Counted from the first letter of the stretch, positions 1 to 12,348 are shown. The stretch is 64,000 bases of DNA from Cunninghamia lanceolata (GCA_027924645.1 BSBN01000233.1:5350501-5414500); one strand, 5' to 3'. Notes: generated from the letters alone by a model not told the origin. A program made the numbers and translations.

Positions 1-265
1 CCACACTCTACCCGAGTGACTGTGTGGCCTAGACAGTACATCTGGCTCTCCCATGTATATGTCACTGAGTGACACTCCATGACCCTCACTGTCTCCCCAT
101 GTATAGGCAGGCGCAGGATCTTGTAGACATCCTCCAGCATGATGGTCATCTCCCCTGAAGGCAGATGGAATGTAGAAGTATCTGCATTCTACCTCTCCAT
201 CAGTGCCATCAGCATACTAGAGTGAAATCTGATTGTGGGTATGTCGAATACCCATTAGAGCCCCA
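1..265 (-). pseudogene. Plant mobile domain (PMD / MAIN-like) fragment, broken
   Basis: Reading the minus strand in one frame gives MALMER, then a stop, then NADTSTFHLPSGEMTIMLED and VYKILRLPIHGE. This matches the hallmark FHLP-GEMT-LEDV-LRLP core of the plant mobile domain. That family includes Arabidopsis MAIN and MAIL proteins and is also carried by several plant transposons. The stop after MER sits where the family usually has Trp, which a TGG to TAG change would explain. A further stop lies upstream near 265. The fragment continues off the left edge of the window. It lies opposite in orientation to, and just inside, the retrotransposon whose 3' LTR starts at 1,443, so it is probably a captured gene in that element. 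I judge it non-functional here. Confidence 0.6.
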
Positions 266-429
266 TTGCTTATAAGTGCTCTCTCTCAGCATTAGTCATG
301 GTGCTGATGTGATCACGAAGCAGCAACATCAGGTGACCACCTGTATGCTCTCACATCCTCAGAACGACCTGCACGACAAACAATGAGAGAACAAATCAAT
401 AAACCACATAAAAATGGAACTAAGTATCT

Positions 430-610
430 GCTACAACAGTCAGTACCCTGCCCTTGGGGCCCTTGTCCTTTTTAGACTTGGGCATCCCAAGTGGACCTGA
501 GCGTCCAAGTTAGACTTGCGCACCCTAGGTGGACTAGGGCACCCCAGGAGGACCTGGGCACCTTGGGTTGACTTGGGTACCCCTATTGGGGACCCTTGTC
601 CATGGTTGTC
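430..610. repeat. Degenerate minisatellite, roughly 30-bp unit
   Basis: Imperfect tandem copies of a GC-rich motif resembling GACTTGGGCACCCCAAGTG run through this stretch. The same wording (CTTGGGCGCCC) recurs singly inside the LTRs of element A. The units are too diverged for an exact copy number by eye. Confidence 0.5.
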
Positions 611-1442
611 CTAAGTGGCATGGAAAATGATAAAATATAAATGACATAGAATGAACAAAAGGACAAGCAAGGATTGGGACCCTACCTCAGCCTCAAAATG
701 TCTTTCTACCACTCGGGCTCGGAGCATCTCCAGTCATGGAAGCTGGTATGGATGTCAGGTCGGCATTGTCGATCTCTCCCTCCCTCTCCTCTCCTCTACA
801 CAATGACAAGTAACAATGAATAGTGAAAAGTGATAACTCCCCTTACATATAGTATGTGGATGAGAATTCCTACCACTAACTAGACCTGTGCAAGATTGAA
901 CTATTTTACTTTTGAGCCTCTATCTTAAGCTTTCGAACTCAGATTTTTGAGCCATTTGTTGCGTTGGAATGTTGATTCTGCTCTTTATCTTACCCAATGT
1001 GTTGTTCTTGGGTGTTGTTTCTCTAAAGAACCCTCACAACACATTTCTCATCAAGTTCCCCTGAAATTAACACATGTAGATATCTCCTTGTTTCTGCTTT
1101 TCAGACTAAGAAAGCAGAAACAAGGGGGCATATATCTCCCTTGATTTCCTCCCTCATCATATCTCACCACTCAACCCCCTTAGTTTTTATGAACTAACTT
1201 ATTGGTGGTGGTTGCAGGTTGATTTGATTTTTGATTTTCTGACAAGTGTTCCTTTGCAGGTTGTGGTTTCTAACTTTGTGTTCTTGCAGGATTGTAGACT
1301 TGGGGGCTTCTTCCTCTCTTGTGACAACACTTCAGTATCCTCTACAGTATCCTTTTGGGTACCCTTTTCATGATTGATGTATTTACTTTCCTTTAGTTGC
1401 ATATGCACATAGTGTCATATGGCCACTAAAGTGGGGGCTAAA

Positions 1443-1841
1443 TGTTATGTTAGAAATTGCCCTCTTGTATGGAATGGTACAATTTCCCATGGTTTAGCTC
1501 CTCTCCTTTGGTGACTGTTCAACCTAGTTTATTACGAACCTTCCCGAACCCTGACTAACCTAGGTCTAACTGGAAGAATGTCATATTTTGGAGTAACTGA
1601 AGACTGAAAGTGAAAAGTAAACTTGGATTTGGGGTCCCCTAACCTCCTTGAGGTAGTCCTAAGCAAGAAATCAGGGCTGGACTTGGGCGCTAGTGCCCTT
1701 GTCCTGCCCTATTTCCTGGGGTTCTAAATTTTGGAGGGATGTTAGCTATTGCCGTGCATTCTGGGATTTTGTTTTCAAATTTTCATTTTCACGCGATGTC
1801 GACATCTTATTTAGAAATTTGAAATTCCTAAGGTTAGATAT
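1443..1841 (+). repeat. 3' LTR of element B, first part
   Basis: The LTR begins TGTTATGTTAGAAATTGCCC directly after the polypurine tract. It is interrupted at 1,841/1,842 by element A and resumes at 8,398. The last five bases here, GATAT, are the target duplication of element A. Confidence 0.6.
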
Positions 1842-3081
1842 TGTAACATTTGAAAATCTCCCCTTAGGGGCTTTTCCCTCTTTAGCTTTAGCTCCTAGGT
1901 CTTTTGTGTGCATTTAGGACATCTTGCATCATAATTTGGCATCCCGATGGAATGAACCCTAGGTATCATGAACAATGAGGCCTAGGGGGACCCCTTGAGC
2001 TTGACCCTACCCAAAATAGGAGGGTAGGACTTGGGCGCCCATGCCCTAGTCTTGCCCTATTTTGGGGCAGTCCTAATTTTTGGGTGTCAGCTTGTGATTG
2101 TTATTTGGGTCCTATGCTGACACGGTAAGTTTGAATTACGAAAATCTTGGCAGGAGTGTTTGTAGTTATATATAAAAGCATGTTTATGTATTCATTTGTA
2201 AACTATATTTCAATTAGAAGATTACTAGCAAGCTATTGTGTTCTCAAGGTGATTCAAGGGTTTCATTGTGTTGCAAGAGCAGATTTATGTGGTTTATGTG
2301 TTTGTGTTTGTAGATTTGAGCATCTATTTATCATGGAATGAAGAGCATCTTCCTCCCATGAGATGTTCACTACAAGGTGACATTATATTGTGATTGTGAT
2401 CATTATTTCATTTGGTTTTTGCCCCTACCTCCCTAGGCACGCACTCTCTATCTGACAAAGGTGTTCGGAGACTTAAGTGTCCTCCGAGGCTTGACTGAGG
2501 CAAGCCTCTAAACACCACAACCCCCTCCCAAAGTTTTCATGGTTGTAGGTTATAGGTTAAGGAACTAGACAAAGTGAAGTTGTAGGAGGGCATGTTGGAG
2601 TGTCAGAATTGCATACCAGTGAAAGAAATAGCCACCTAGACTTGGGTTCCCACTCACTAGTCCTCAAAGTTTTGTGACGGAAAAACCTTTGGTGCAACAG
2701 AAACAGGTTGCAGATCTTGTTCACAGATCCTGACAAAAAGCAGGGCACTAGACTTGGGCGCCCTCTCTTTTTTTCCTGACTTTTCTACCTCGGAACCCCA
2801 AAAATAAGTATTCTGTGATTTGTCATTTTACTTCCCTCTGCAAGAGGTTTTTCTGTAATTCATCCGTTTAATGTCATATTTGTAAAATTAGGGTTTTAAT
2901 GGTTAATTAATCATAGGAGAAGGAAAATTGATAATTAAACACCCTAATCCAAGCTTCCCTACATTTGTAAGTGACCAAGGACCTATTAGTGCTTTGCCAC
3001 TTGATTCGAAGGTCCTTGAATGTGTTAGGTGAAAGGAGGATTTAAACACTAAACTAAACAAATCCAATTTTCCCCTAAACA
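1842..3081 (+). repeat. 5' LTR of element A
   Basis: It is colinear with 7,153-8,392. A TATA-like stretch, TATATATAAAAG, lies at 2,167-2,178. The LTR end is followed by TTTTGGTGAACCTGTG (from about 3,082), the expected position of the primer-binding site, although I cannot assign the tRNA with confidence. Confidence 0.87.
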
Positions 3082-3784
3082 TTTTGGTGAACCTGTGTTT
3101 TTAGAATTAATTGCAACTTGATGAGTGTTTTTCTTCATATTTGGATTGATTTCATTCATTCATATAGTTATTCATCTTATTGCATTAAGAAATTTTTTTT
3201 AAAAAAAAAAAATTTAGAAAAAATCAAAAAAATTGCATTGTTAAGCTTACTAATTTGCATCAATTCTTTCTAAATTTCCCTAATTTATGATTTTTGCATT
3301 AGATCTGATATAAACTATAGAAAAATACAAAAATTCAATAATTTACATTACATTTTTATCATATAATTGCTAGGGTTTTCTAGAAATTTTGACAATTTTC
3401 AATAACCTAATAATTCTAAAATCTAAGGTTAGTGGGCAAAATCTTCTTGCAGATTTTTCTACTAATTTTATAGGCTTATTCAAGCTTTCATTTGGCTGTA
3501 GTCTTGCATTTTAGTGTAAATTTGCATTTAGATTTCAAATATTTGTATTTTTGCATAGAAAATTTCAACAAAAAACTAGCAAATTTCATTCATTTTCATT
3601 AGATTTGCATTGGCATTTTGCATGTTCAAGCTTGGAAATCATTTTTAAATCTGAGAGTATTTAATTTTCATCATAAATCAGACTTCAAAACATTCATGTA
3701 GAATTTTGTGTCAAGATCTCAAACCTAGGGCTTGAAAAACATCGATTTTCACTAGATTTGGCCTTATCGACTCTCTAAACTTGC

Positions 3785-4440
3785 ACCATAGGCGTGTTGT
3801 GAAGGGTATTTTCTCACTAATTGGTTGTTATCAAGGTAATTATTTTTTTTCCCTCCTAAAAATCTTCACAACACCTTTTTATTGGCCTCTTGTATTGAAA
3901 ATTGGGTGAAAAACTACACTTTTTTGCTATTTTTGCCCTAGGGTTTGGCCTAGTTTGCACTCCAAGTGTGTTGTGAAAAATTTTATGGATTGAAGTGGAT
4001 GATACCATTAGTATTATTTTTTGTACCTTCTAAAATTATTTACAACACCCCTTATGCTAGGCCTTGGAGTTGAAAAACCGTGAAAAATAACCTATTTTTT
4101 TGCTATATTTTCACTAGGGTTTGACCTTAAGTGGCACTAAAAGTGTGTTGTGACAAATATTTTAATATTAAGTGGCTATTATCACTGATATACTTTGTTT
4201 TCCATCATCATTTTCCTCACAACACCCTTTTTCATTCTCTTTGAATCAAGATTTGGTGACAAGATTACATATTTTGACATATTTTCACTATATTTTAACT
4301 TGTCGTCATCTTAGATTTGCATCAAGAGTGTGTTGTGAAGGATCTTATTGCTGTTTTGGACTGATATTAGACATAAAATGTGCTTCCCTTGATCAAAATC
4401 CTTACAACACCTTTTGTCTCATTCATTTGCATTGAAAAAG
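3785..4440 (+). repeat. Four tandem units of about 178 bp with internal inverted repeats
   Basis: GTGTTGTGA-like motifs start near 3,793, 3,969, 4,145 and 4,330. Each is followed about 65-90 bp later by the complement-like TTCACAACACC, TTACAACACCC, CTCACAACACC or CTTACAACACC. The same order (ACT-AGGGTTTG-GCCT, GTGTTGTGA, spacer, TCACAACAC) recurs in each unit, so the array is both tandem and hairpin-forming. It ends just before the ORF at 4,478. Confidence 0.7.
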
Positions 4441-4477
4441 TACAAAAAAAAAGCATTTTTGTATATATTTTGCATTC

Positions 4478-5275
4478 ATGGATTCTCCTAAGGCTACATC
4501 TTTAGAAGACTTATATGAGTACATTGTGAACTATGATAAATTTTTCAAATTCACTGACAAATATCCTCAAGTATTGCATCAAATTGCATACATCTATGAC
4601 ATTGACATGACCAATAGTACTACATGTGATATTCTTCGATCAATGACCTATTTCGATAACTTTATTGAGACTGTGGATGTTTTTCCTTCAATAATGGAGA
4701 ATCTAAAAAGTTTTATAGCTGACAACAATCATGGGTAAAGTAGTGGTGACAAATTTACTCTCGTTCTCCCCTTGTTTCATGATGATATAATGCAAATCCT
4801 TTCTGAGACCTATGAGAATGAAATAGCAATGGGTGATCTATTAAACAAAGAGACTTGTCCCAACATAACCCCACTTGGTGAAGATATATTGGCACAAGAA
4901 AAATATATCATTGATACATTTCTCCACACTACTCTGCCATCCCTTCCCACTCTCTCTAATCAGGATGAAGCTTTAGATGATGCCGATTCTCTTTGTGACC
5001 ATTTGCTTGAATCTAATGATAATTTACCACCTGATGTTCAAGAACTTCTCAATTACATTCTAAACAAGAAAATAGATCATGAACCATCACATACTTTGGA
5101 AAGCAATGAAATCCTACATGCTGTGGAAGAACAAGCTATCCCTTTGACTCAAGCCATTCCAACACCCTATATAGGGATTGAAATGGGTATCTTTCGGATG
5201 CCTCCACAAGCTCATTTAAATGACATTTCAAATGCTCCTATAGTTGACACAGACAATGGCAACATCCCCTCTTAA
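4478..5275 (+). pseudogene. Unrecognised ORF of element A, one in-frame stop
   Basis: One frame runs from ATG at 4,478 to TAA at 5,273-5,275, about 265 codons, broken only by a TAA at 4,736-4,738. The predicted product is acidic, starts MDSPKATSLEDLYEYIVNYD and has no zinc knuckle, protease or polymerase motif and no obvious membrane segment. Its place after the leader of a non-autonomous LTR element is where gag would start, so a diverged gag-like or element-specific protein is possible. I do not recognise the family. A single stop over 800 bp suggests coding constraint until fairly recently, or a stop specific to this copy. Confidence 0.5.
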
Positions 5276-7152
5276 CCATCATTAAGAGAAACCTTTCCTA
5301 CATGGTTAACCTCGCAAACTCATGAAAATATGGAAGAGAGAAGAAGTGATAACACCTTAACCATTAAGATAAAGATCAAGATTCGTGATACCTGCTAGCC
5401 CAACAGGGCCCTACAAGTAAGTATCTCTAGTCCTTTATCTCTCTCATGATGTGCTTCCCCTATGATGTGTTATGTGTTGTTTAGGCCTCCTGGGATGACC
5501 CCTAATTCTCTTGTAAGATCCAGGATACTAGGAGAGTGCCTCTGTTGTGACCTTCTATTTGTATCATCATTCTTCTATATTACCTCTCTTTCTGATTTCA
5601 TCGTTGTGTGTCATGTCTTACGGACATAGTGTTGCAGTTGGTGACTTGGGGGCACCCTCCTACGTGACTATCCCTAAGAACTTGTTTCTCCTCTCTGATT
5701 TATTGTTTCGCTTCCTCTAGTGTTTCTATCTAGCAGGCAGATGACGAGAAAAATTTATACTGATGCAGACCTAGTGTCCCTTTTGAGAGAAATAAAAAAA
5801 TGGACTTAGTTCCTAATATGACGATGGGGTTGTATATTTTATCTGATGCTTGGCTAGTGGAAGCACTCGTGCTTTCTACGTAGTGAATTTGATGATGTTT
5901 CTATCGCATTTACAAACCTTAACAAAACTACTACTTTGTGCAACTTTGTTTGTCTTTGAATCTGGCCTCAGTGGTGCTCAATTCAGAGAGCTTCGTGATA
6001 TAGCCCCACGGTTATTCTTGAACTCTGAATTCAGAGTATAACCTTGGATCTTTGTGTGTTTAATCATATGCATTGATGTTGTTGTTTATCTTGATTTTGT
6101 AGACACTAACATGTTTCTTATAGGGATGTGTTTGTGGGAACATTTGGCGACCGTGAAGTACATGTCACCTTCGGGGGGCATGGGCTTTGCGAGAGTTTGT
6201 GTTCCCTTGTGTGTTTTCTTCCTACCTTAATGTGCTTGATATCGATACCTGATATCAACCACTTTAAGGTGGGGGCATATATAAGGTAAGTTGTTTGTTG
6301 TAGATGTTAGCTATGTGCTTGTCCTCAGATGTAGTTTAAAGACTAGCTCAATGAGTGCTTCCTGCATCCTGAGTTTGTTTGCAATCAATCAATCATGTAA
6401 GCCCTCTGCGGAGGCAAGATATCACGTATATCCTTTTTATCTTAAGCCCTCTGTGAAGGTGGGGATGGTGTATTTCTCAGAGCAGATTGCATCATCCTGT
6501 CATTTTCAAAAGTCCTCTGTGGAGGCGGGGAGCGATTCTGTGACTAACTCAACCCTTAAGCGTGTCTTTAGCGATTGTTATGGCGAAGCCCAATTGTCGG
6601 TGTGTGCCTGTAATGTGCCTGAGATGGTGTTGAGCCTAGAAATAGGAACACTCCATTGCTTGTCTACTGTGTTTTCTCTGTGTCTTCAAGTGTGTGTGTT
6701 TCAGCGTGCTTGCTTTGTTTGGCATGTCTGTTGCCCCATATGCAGTCTAAAGACTAGCTCGATGATGCTTACTGCATTTTGGGAGGTTTTACGTGTCTTA
6801 CATGTGTTTGCCCCATATATGCAGTCTAAAGACCAGGGCGATGAGTGCTTCCTGCATTATGGGAGGTTTGTTTACTTTCTAGTATTTGCATTTGCATTTC
6901 ATATATATATGAGAAAAAGAAAAGAAAAGAATCATTCCTATCTTCTATGTATTAATGTGTCTTCTATGCATTTGCTGTCTTCTCCATGTTCTGCATGATT
7001 GTAACTGTCTTCTTTGTGTTTTGCGTGACTATTATTGTCTTCTATATGATTGGCGTGTCTTCTTCATGCTTGGCATGTTTGTTGTGTTTGTGACCTTACT
7101 TTAATGCATGTATTGGCCTTGCATTTATACATACATTAAAGTGGGGGCTAAA
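5276..7152 (+). other. Non-coding 3' internal region of element A
   Basis: No protein family is visible. From about 6,320 to 6,870 there are repeated phrases: AAGCCCTCTGYGAAGG-like copies near 6,400, 6,445 and 6,510, and AAAGACTAGCTCGATGA-like copies near 6,340, 6,749 and 6,827 followed by TGCATTnTGGGAGGTTT. The 235-codon open frame at 6,291-6,998 runs over these repeats and has no recognisable content. The polypurine tract ends the region at 7,152. Confidence 0.5.
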
Positions 7153-8392
7153 TGTAACGTCAGAAAATGTCCCCTTGGGGGCTTTGCCTTCTTTAGGTTT
7201 AGCTCCTGGGTCTTTTATGTGCACTTAGGACATTTTGCATCATAATTTGGCATCCTGATGGAATGAACCCTAGGTCTCATGACAAATGAGGCCTAGGGGG
7301 ACCCCTTGAGCTTGACCCTGCCTAAAATAGGGGGGGAGGACTTGGGCGCCTGTGCCCTAGTTCTACCCTATTTTGGGGTAGTCCCAATTTTTGGGTGTCG
7401 ACGTGTGACTGTTATTTGGGTCCTATGCCGACATGGTAAGTTTGAATTACGAAAATCTTGGTGGGAGTGTTTGTAGTTACATATAAAAGCATTTTTAGGC
7501 ATTCATTTGTAAACTAGTTTTCACTTAGAAGATTACTAGCAAGCTATTGTGTTCTTAAGGTGATTCAAGGGTTTCATTGTGTTGCAAGAACATATTTGTG
7601 TGGTTTATGTGTTTGTGTTTATAGATTTGAGCATCCATTCATCATGAAATGAAGAGCATCTTCCTCCCATAAGATATTCACTACAAGGTGACATTATATT
7701 GTGATTGTGATCAATATTTCATTTTGTTTTTGCCTCTACCTCCCTAGGCATGCACTCTCTATCTGACAAAGGTGTTCAGAGACTTAAGTGTTCTTTGGGG
7801 CTTGACTGAGGCAAGCCTCCTAACACCACAACCCCCTCCCAAAGTTTTCATGGTTGCATGTTATAGATTGAGGAGCTGGACAAAGTGAAGTTGTAGGAGG
7901 GCATGTTGGAGTGTCATAATTACAGACCAGTGAAAGAAGCAACCACCTGGACTTGGGTCCCCACTCATTAGTCCTTGAAGTTTCATGATGGAAAAACCTT
8001 TGGTGCAACAGAAATAGGTTGCAGATCTTGTTTACAGATCCTGACAAAAAGTAGGGCATTGGACTTGGGCGCCCGCTCTTTTGTTCCTGACTTTTCCACC
8101 TTGGAACCCCGAAAATAGGTACTCTGTGATTTGTCATTTTACTTCCTTCTACAAGAGGTTTTTCTGTAATTCACCCGTTTAATGTCGTATTTGTAAAATT
8201 AGGGTTTTAATGGTTGATTGAGCATAGGAGAAGGAAAATTGATAATTAAACACCCTAATCCAAGCTTCCCTACTTTTGTAAGTGACCAAGGCCATGTTAG
8301 TGCTCTACCACTCGATCCGAAGGTCCTTGAATGTGTTAGGTGAAAGGAGGATTTAAACACTAAACTAAACAAATCCAATTTTCCCCTAAACA
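7153..8392 (+). repeat. 3' LTR of element A
   Basis: This is a copy of 1,842-3,081 with the same start, end and total length (1,240 bp). The TATA-like sequence here reads ACATATAAAAGC near 7,477. Confidence 0.87.
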
Positions 8393-8397
8393 GATAT

Positions 8398-9485
8398 AAA
8401 AAGACATTTGAAAATCATTTTATCACACACAATCTTTATGCAAGCTTTATGCCAAAACTCTGCCAAAATTGCTATTGAAGATCAGTGATTTTGTTGAAGC
8501 TCTTGAAGTTATTTGAATTTGCTTTCATGGAGACAATGGATGGAGATTAGGAATCAAGATCTTAAGACTATCTTGCTCTTCCTAGGGTTTGTACACCTTT
8601 TGCCGACCGGGAGAAGGGTTGAAGCCTCCAACATCGAGTTTGGAGATCCTCTGCGAACATTGCTGATTCGCCTTCTTGTTCATGCAAGTCTTCATTGCTT
8701 TTCTCTCCTTGAGGTGAACTTGTGTTTGTTCATTAAGTTAAAGCAAGTCATTGATCTTCCATTGATTGAGACATCTAGGGTTTGATATTTCTGCATACAC
8801 TTTGTTAGGTTTGCACACACTTCTACAAATCTTTATCTATGGCTATTATTGAGGTAGGAATACCTAAAATGGGGCTTGACTGAGGCAAGCTCCTATATGG
8901 CCGCAACCATCTTTCTCCTCCTTTTACATGTGCAGGTTGCATTTGTCAAGATCTAGCAGAAAGGAGTGACAAGAAGACTGATATTACAGACACATTCGTC
9001 ACGAAATTTGAATTTCATGATTCTGAGACTTTTGGGACACTGGGACTAGCGCCCTAGTCCAACTGGATGATTTTTCCAAGATTTGGAAGCCCCTAGAGAG
9101 TGAAAAGTAGTTGGTGCAGGAAATCCTGACATTCAAAAACTTTTGGGACACTGGGACTAGTGCCCCTAGTCCAACTGCTCCTTGATTTTCGGGTACACAG
9201 TTTCTGATCTGTTTACTTTGCATTTTTGTAATCATTTCAGTTCCATCTGTATCATAAATTAAGTTAATGCAGTTTGATTTGGAAATTAGGGTTTTAAGGT
9301 TAGAAAGAGACACTAGCTTATAAAACCTAATTCACACAGTCACATAGACACAATTAATAATAAAAGGGAACATTGGAAACCAGTAGTTTATCCCTAGACT
9401 CATCCCTTGCTTCCCTAATGTTTTAGCAAGTGAAAGTGTGGGACTCAAAACCTTCTATCTTGCTTCCACATTTTCACCCTAAACA
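8398..9485 (+). repeat. 3' LTR of element B, second part
   Basis: After the duplicated GATAT the sequence reads AAAAAGACATTTG and ends CACCCTAAACA at 9,485, much like the end of the element A LTR (CCCCTAAACA). A U5-like section (GAGGTAGGAATACC ... CTTGACTGAGGCAAGC near 8,850-8,900) parallels LTR A around 2,430-2,510. With 1,443-1,841 it makes an LTR of about 1.48 kb. The ORFs at 8,513-8,785 and 8,999-9,313 (minus) are incidental. Confidence 0.55.
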
Positions 9486-11235
9486 ACTCATTAAAAAAAT
9501 TACCAAAAAAATCAGGCATAAACTACATGATGTTAGCTAATTTTCCACTGAAGCGATATATGAAATACTTAAAAAAAACCAACATTTTAGAGGTAGTACA
9601 CCAGACACTATGTTATAATTTTCTGACAAAAACAAGAGCACTGTGTGTGCTCCTCCTATTTGAACCTCTTAACCTCCACCATTTAAAAAAATAAATAGTA
9701 GTTTAGAAACTAGATTCTGAGTACTACAACCTTTTTTCTTGTTGCATCTTCAAATTTTGAGCGTTGCTATCTTCAATTTCTCATACAAGATCAACTTTTA
9801 CTGATTTCAGAAAAAAGTGGCCACTTTTGACCCCCTTTTGGTCCCCCATTTCCATGCACATACCCTTTGGTTGTTCTCTCTTGTAGAAGAAATATTGTAG
9901 AGATTCTTGGAATCCAACACATGTAAGATATTTAGAAATTGAATCAACAACCTCCTACCATTATCAGATAGTTAGAAAGATGTAAAATATCAAATCTATA
10001 TCATAAACACTACATGTTGCACATGATTTTAATCTCTTATGTAAAAGGCGTATACATGTTTTTTATAATATACATCTATTTCATAAGGTGATATATCTCA
10101 TTCTACGTGTACTTAACTTTGTTTATTTCAATGATAATAAATAAATTCACACATTAAAATAAAGAAAAAATACTCTTATCACCTTTATATTCAATGTCTC
10201 CTCATCCTTGTTATATGGCACATTCTGTCAAACAATCCAATTCAAAATAGTTAGAAAAATATTGAAGAATTGTTTGATTGTTATACATATTCCATTTGTT
10301 GATGGTACAAAAATTAATGCTCATGATCTACTTACCATCTTGGGACTGTAATAGATCTAAAATTTTGTGTAGGTTAAACATGTGCCATGTGTGATCAACC
10401 CCATGCTTCGTTGAGTACTTATAATGGGCGGATCCACCTTATGAGCTGTGAGAATGTTTTGGTTAACTATATACTCATGTGACTTGGTTTGCCCCTATCT
10501 TTGACAGTTACTAATGTGCAAGAGCGACTAGTATTGAAAAATACATTGAAAGATTATGGGATTGCAAGGGTCATGTTCTCCTTGGTTGACCCTCTTGATT
10601 AGACTAGTTTTATAATCAAGGATGAAGATTGAATACAATACTCTCACAAATGCAAATGTGCTAGATAATTTTGATGTGGATTCAACTTCCTTTTAATGCT
10701 CCAAAATGAAATGTTCCTAGAATGATTTCTCTCTTCAATGTATAGGATTTTCCCTTGTGATCAATTATGAATTACTACATATTGAATGCCTATAAATTCT
10801 AAGACATAGCAATAATTTGCATAAATGTTTACTAAGTTGGCTCGCAATGGTTAGTGAAAATGGCGAGACTTGAAAAAATTTGAATTTGAATTTTTTAATT
10901 TCAAAGTCAAGTCCATGTGGTGCAGGGTAGAATCCACATTCCATGAGATTGACCCAAGACAATGAGGCATAAGTATCAAGGTAGCAAATGGATGCATGAA
11001 TATGAGTGTAAGGCCTAGTGTAATAAATGATGAATGTATAAAAATAAACACAGATATGGATATGATAAGATCCAATGTATGGAAGTATGTATAAATGAGG
11101 ATGGTAAAGGACTGAGGAATAAGCCCATCTTTACACAAGAATGTGCCTTTTGTTAATATGTAATTATGTTTAGACATTCCATCAAAATGTGTCCAAAACT
11201 AAATAAAAATTAGCATGTGTATACACATTTCACCA
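9486..11235. repeat. Intergenic DNA with a dispersed repeat related to 43,730-44,340
   Basis: Several phrases here reappear in order near 43,730-44,340. They include CAAGGGTCATGTTCTC followed by a GTTgACCCT-like phrase, the GGCTCGCAATGGTTAGTGAAAA-like segment before TTGAATTTTTTAATTTCAA, and CACAAGAATGTGCC followed by TTTAGACATTC. This is a diverged repeat family with no visible coding sequence. Short minus ORFs at 10,765-11,177 are inside the repeat. Confidence 0.5.
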
Positions 11236-11264
11236 TGAAGAAATCATATTATAAATCTCCAAAT

Positions 11265-11347
11265 TAAAATTAGTCAAACCTAAACTACCACAATAAAAAA
11301 ATATTAAAATTAGTCAAACCCAAACTACCACAATTAAAAAATATTAC
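11265..11347. repeat. Short tandem duplication, about 40 bp unit
   Basis: AAAATTAGTCAAACCTAAACTACCACAAT is followed by a near-identical AAAATTAGTCAAACC copy. The surrounding 11,180-11,900 is very AT-rich. A CTCACTACAATTTATGCCACCATACC-like phrase also recurs near 11,570, 11,620 and 11,710. Confidence 0.55.
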
Positions 11348-11948
11348 ACTTTACAATTATTTAGTTATTGATCTTTTCTATATTAACATTTATCTAAACA
11401 ATAAAATAATTATTAAAATAAATAAAATTAAAATAAATAAAATTAAAATTCAAAATTTAATTAAGATAAATTAAAAATAAATAAAAAATAAATTTAAATA
11501 TTTGGAAAGAATCAAATCAAAAGCCTTTTAAATAATTCATTTTCTTCTTATTGGTAATACCTTACCCTCACTACAATTTATGCCACCATACCAAACCTCC
11601 CAAAATGATTCTACTTTACACTCAATACAATTTATGCCACTATACCAAATATCTCAAAATTAAAATATTTATGCCACTACCTAATGTCCCAAAGTGATTA
11701 TACCTTACACTCACTATAATTTATGCCACCATACCAAAGACCCAAAAATTAAAAGAATCATTTTTAAGAATAGCGTTAAAATCAAGTAATTTTAGAGACA
11801 AAATCAAACATCAAAGTGTTAATTTATACTACTACATCAAATATTCAAAAAATTAAATTAATTTTTTTTTTGAAATGGTAAAAAGTAATAATATTCTATT
11901 ATAAACCCAATTGAAATCTATCCAAGGCCTACATTTGAGGTCCTTCTT

Positions 11949-12348
11949 TGTCAAGCAATTTTTTAATGATGGTTCTTTGTTAGAAATTGACTTTCAAATA
12001 TTAAGACATCTTATTAAAAATAAAATTATATATAAATTAAATATATATATAGAATCATTCTATATAAATTTTGATCTTTCCAAAATTTTGATTGTATTTT
12101 ATGATAAAAAGACCTAAATATAATATCACAATCATTCTATATAAATTTTGTCAAGCAATTTTTTTATGATGGTTATTTGTTCTAAATTGACTTTCAAATA
12201 TTAAGACATCTTATTAAAAACAAAATTATATATAAACTAAATATATATATTAGAATCATTCTTTATAAATTTTGATCTTTCCAAGAATTTGATTGTATTT
12301 TATGACAAAAAGACCTAAATATAATATCAGAATCATTCTAATAAATTT
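11949..12348. repeat. Two tandem copies of a 200-bp AT-rich unit
   Basis: TGTCAAGCAATTTTTT begins each copy (11,949 and 12,149), with matching text through GACTTTCAAATATTAAGACA to GACCTAAATATAATATCA. The period is 200 bp with a few substitutions. There is no coding content. Confidence 0.8.

Larger units (their letters stand above)
1..1442 (+). mobile_element. Internal 3' part of LTR retrotransposon B
   Basis: This stretch leads into a polypurine tract (AAAGTGGGGGCTAAA, 1,428-1,442) directly followed by an LTR start at 1,443, so it is the 3' internal region of an element whose 5' half lies outside the window. Apart from the minus-strand PMD fragment, I recognise no gag or pol. Short ORFs such as 947-1,144 match nothing I know. 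Confidence 0.55.
1842..8392 (+). mobile_element. Non-autonomous LTR retrotransposon A, complete (LARD-like)
   Basis: Two LTRs of 1,240 bp (1,842-3,081 and 7,153-8,392) flank about 4.07 kb. The element is bordered by a perfect 5-bp target duplication, GATAT at 1,837-1,841 and 8,393-8,397. The LTRs begin TGTAAC and end CCCCTAAACA. A polypurine tract, AAAGTGGGGGCTAAA, immediately precedes the 3' LTR. The internal region lacks protease, reverse transcriptase and integrase. It holds a hairpin-rich repeat leader, one interrupted ORF (4,478-5,275) and repeated non-coding sequence. This fits a large retrotransposon derivative mobilised in trans. The LTRs differ by scattered substitutions, so it is not a very recent insertion. 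Confidence 0.88.

Noticed and set aside
6291..6998. 235-codon open frame on the plus strand
   Set aside because: It lies over repeated non-coding text in element A, has no recognisable domain and no relative I know; treated as chance.
8513..8785. 90-codon plus-strand frame
   Set aside because: It lies within the 3' LTR of element B, a non-coding part.
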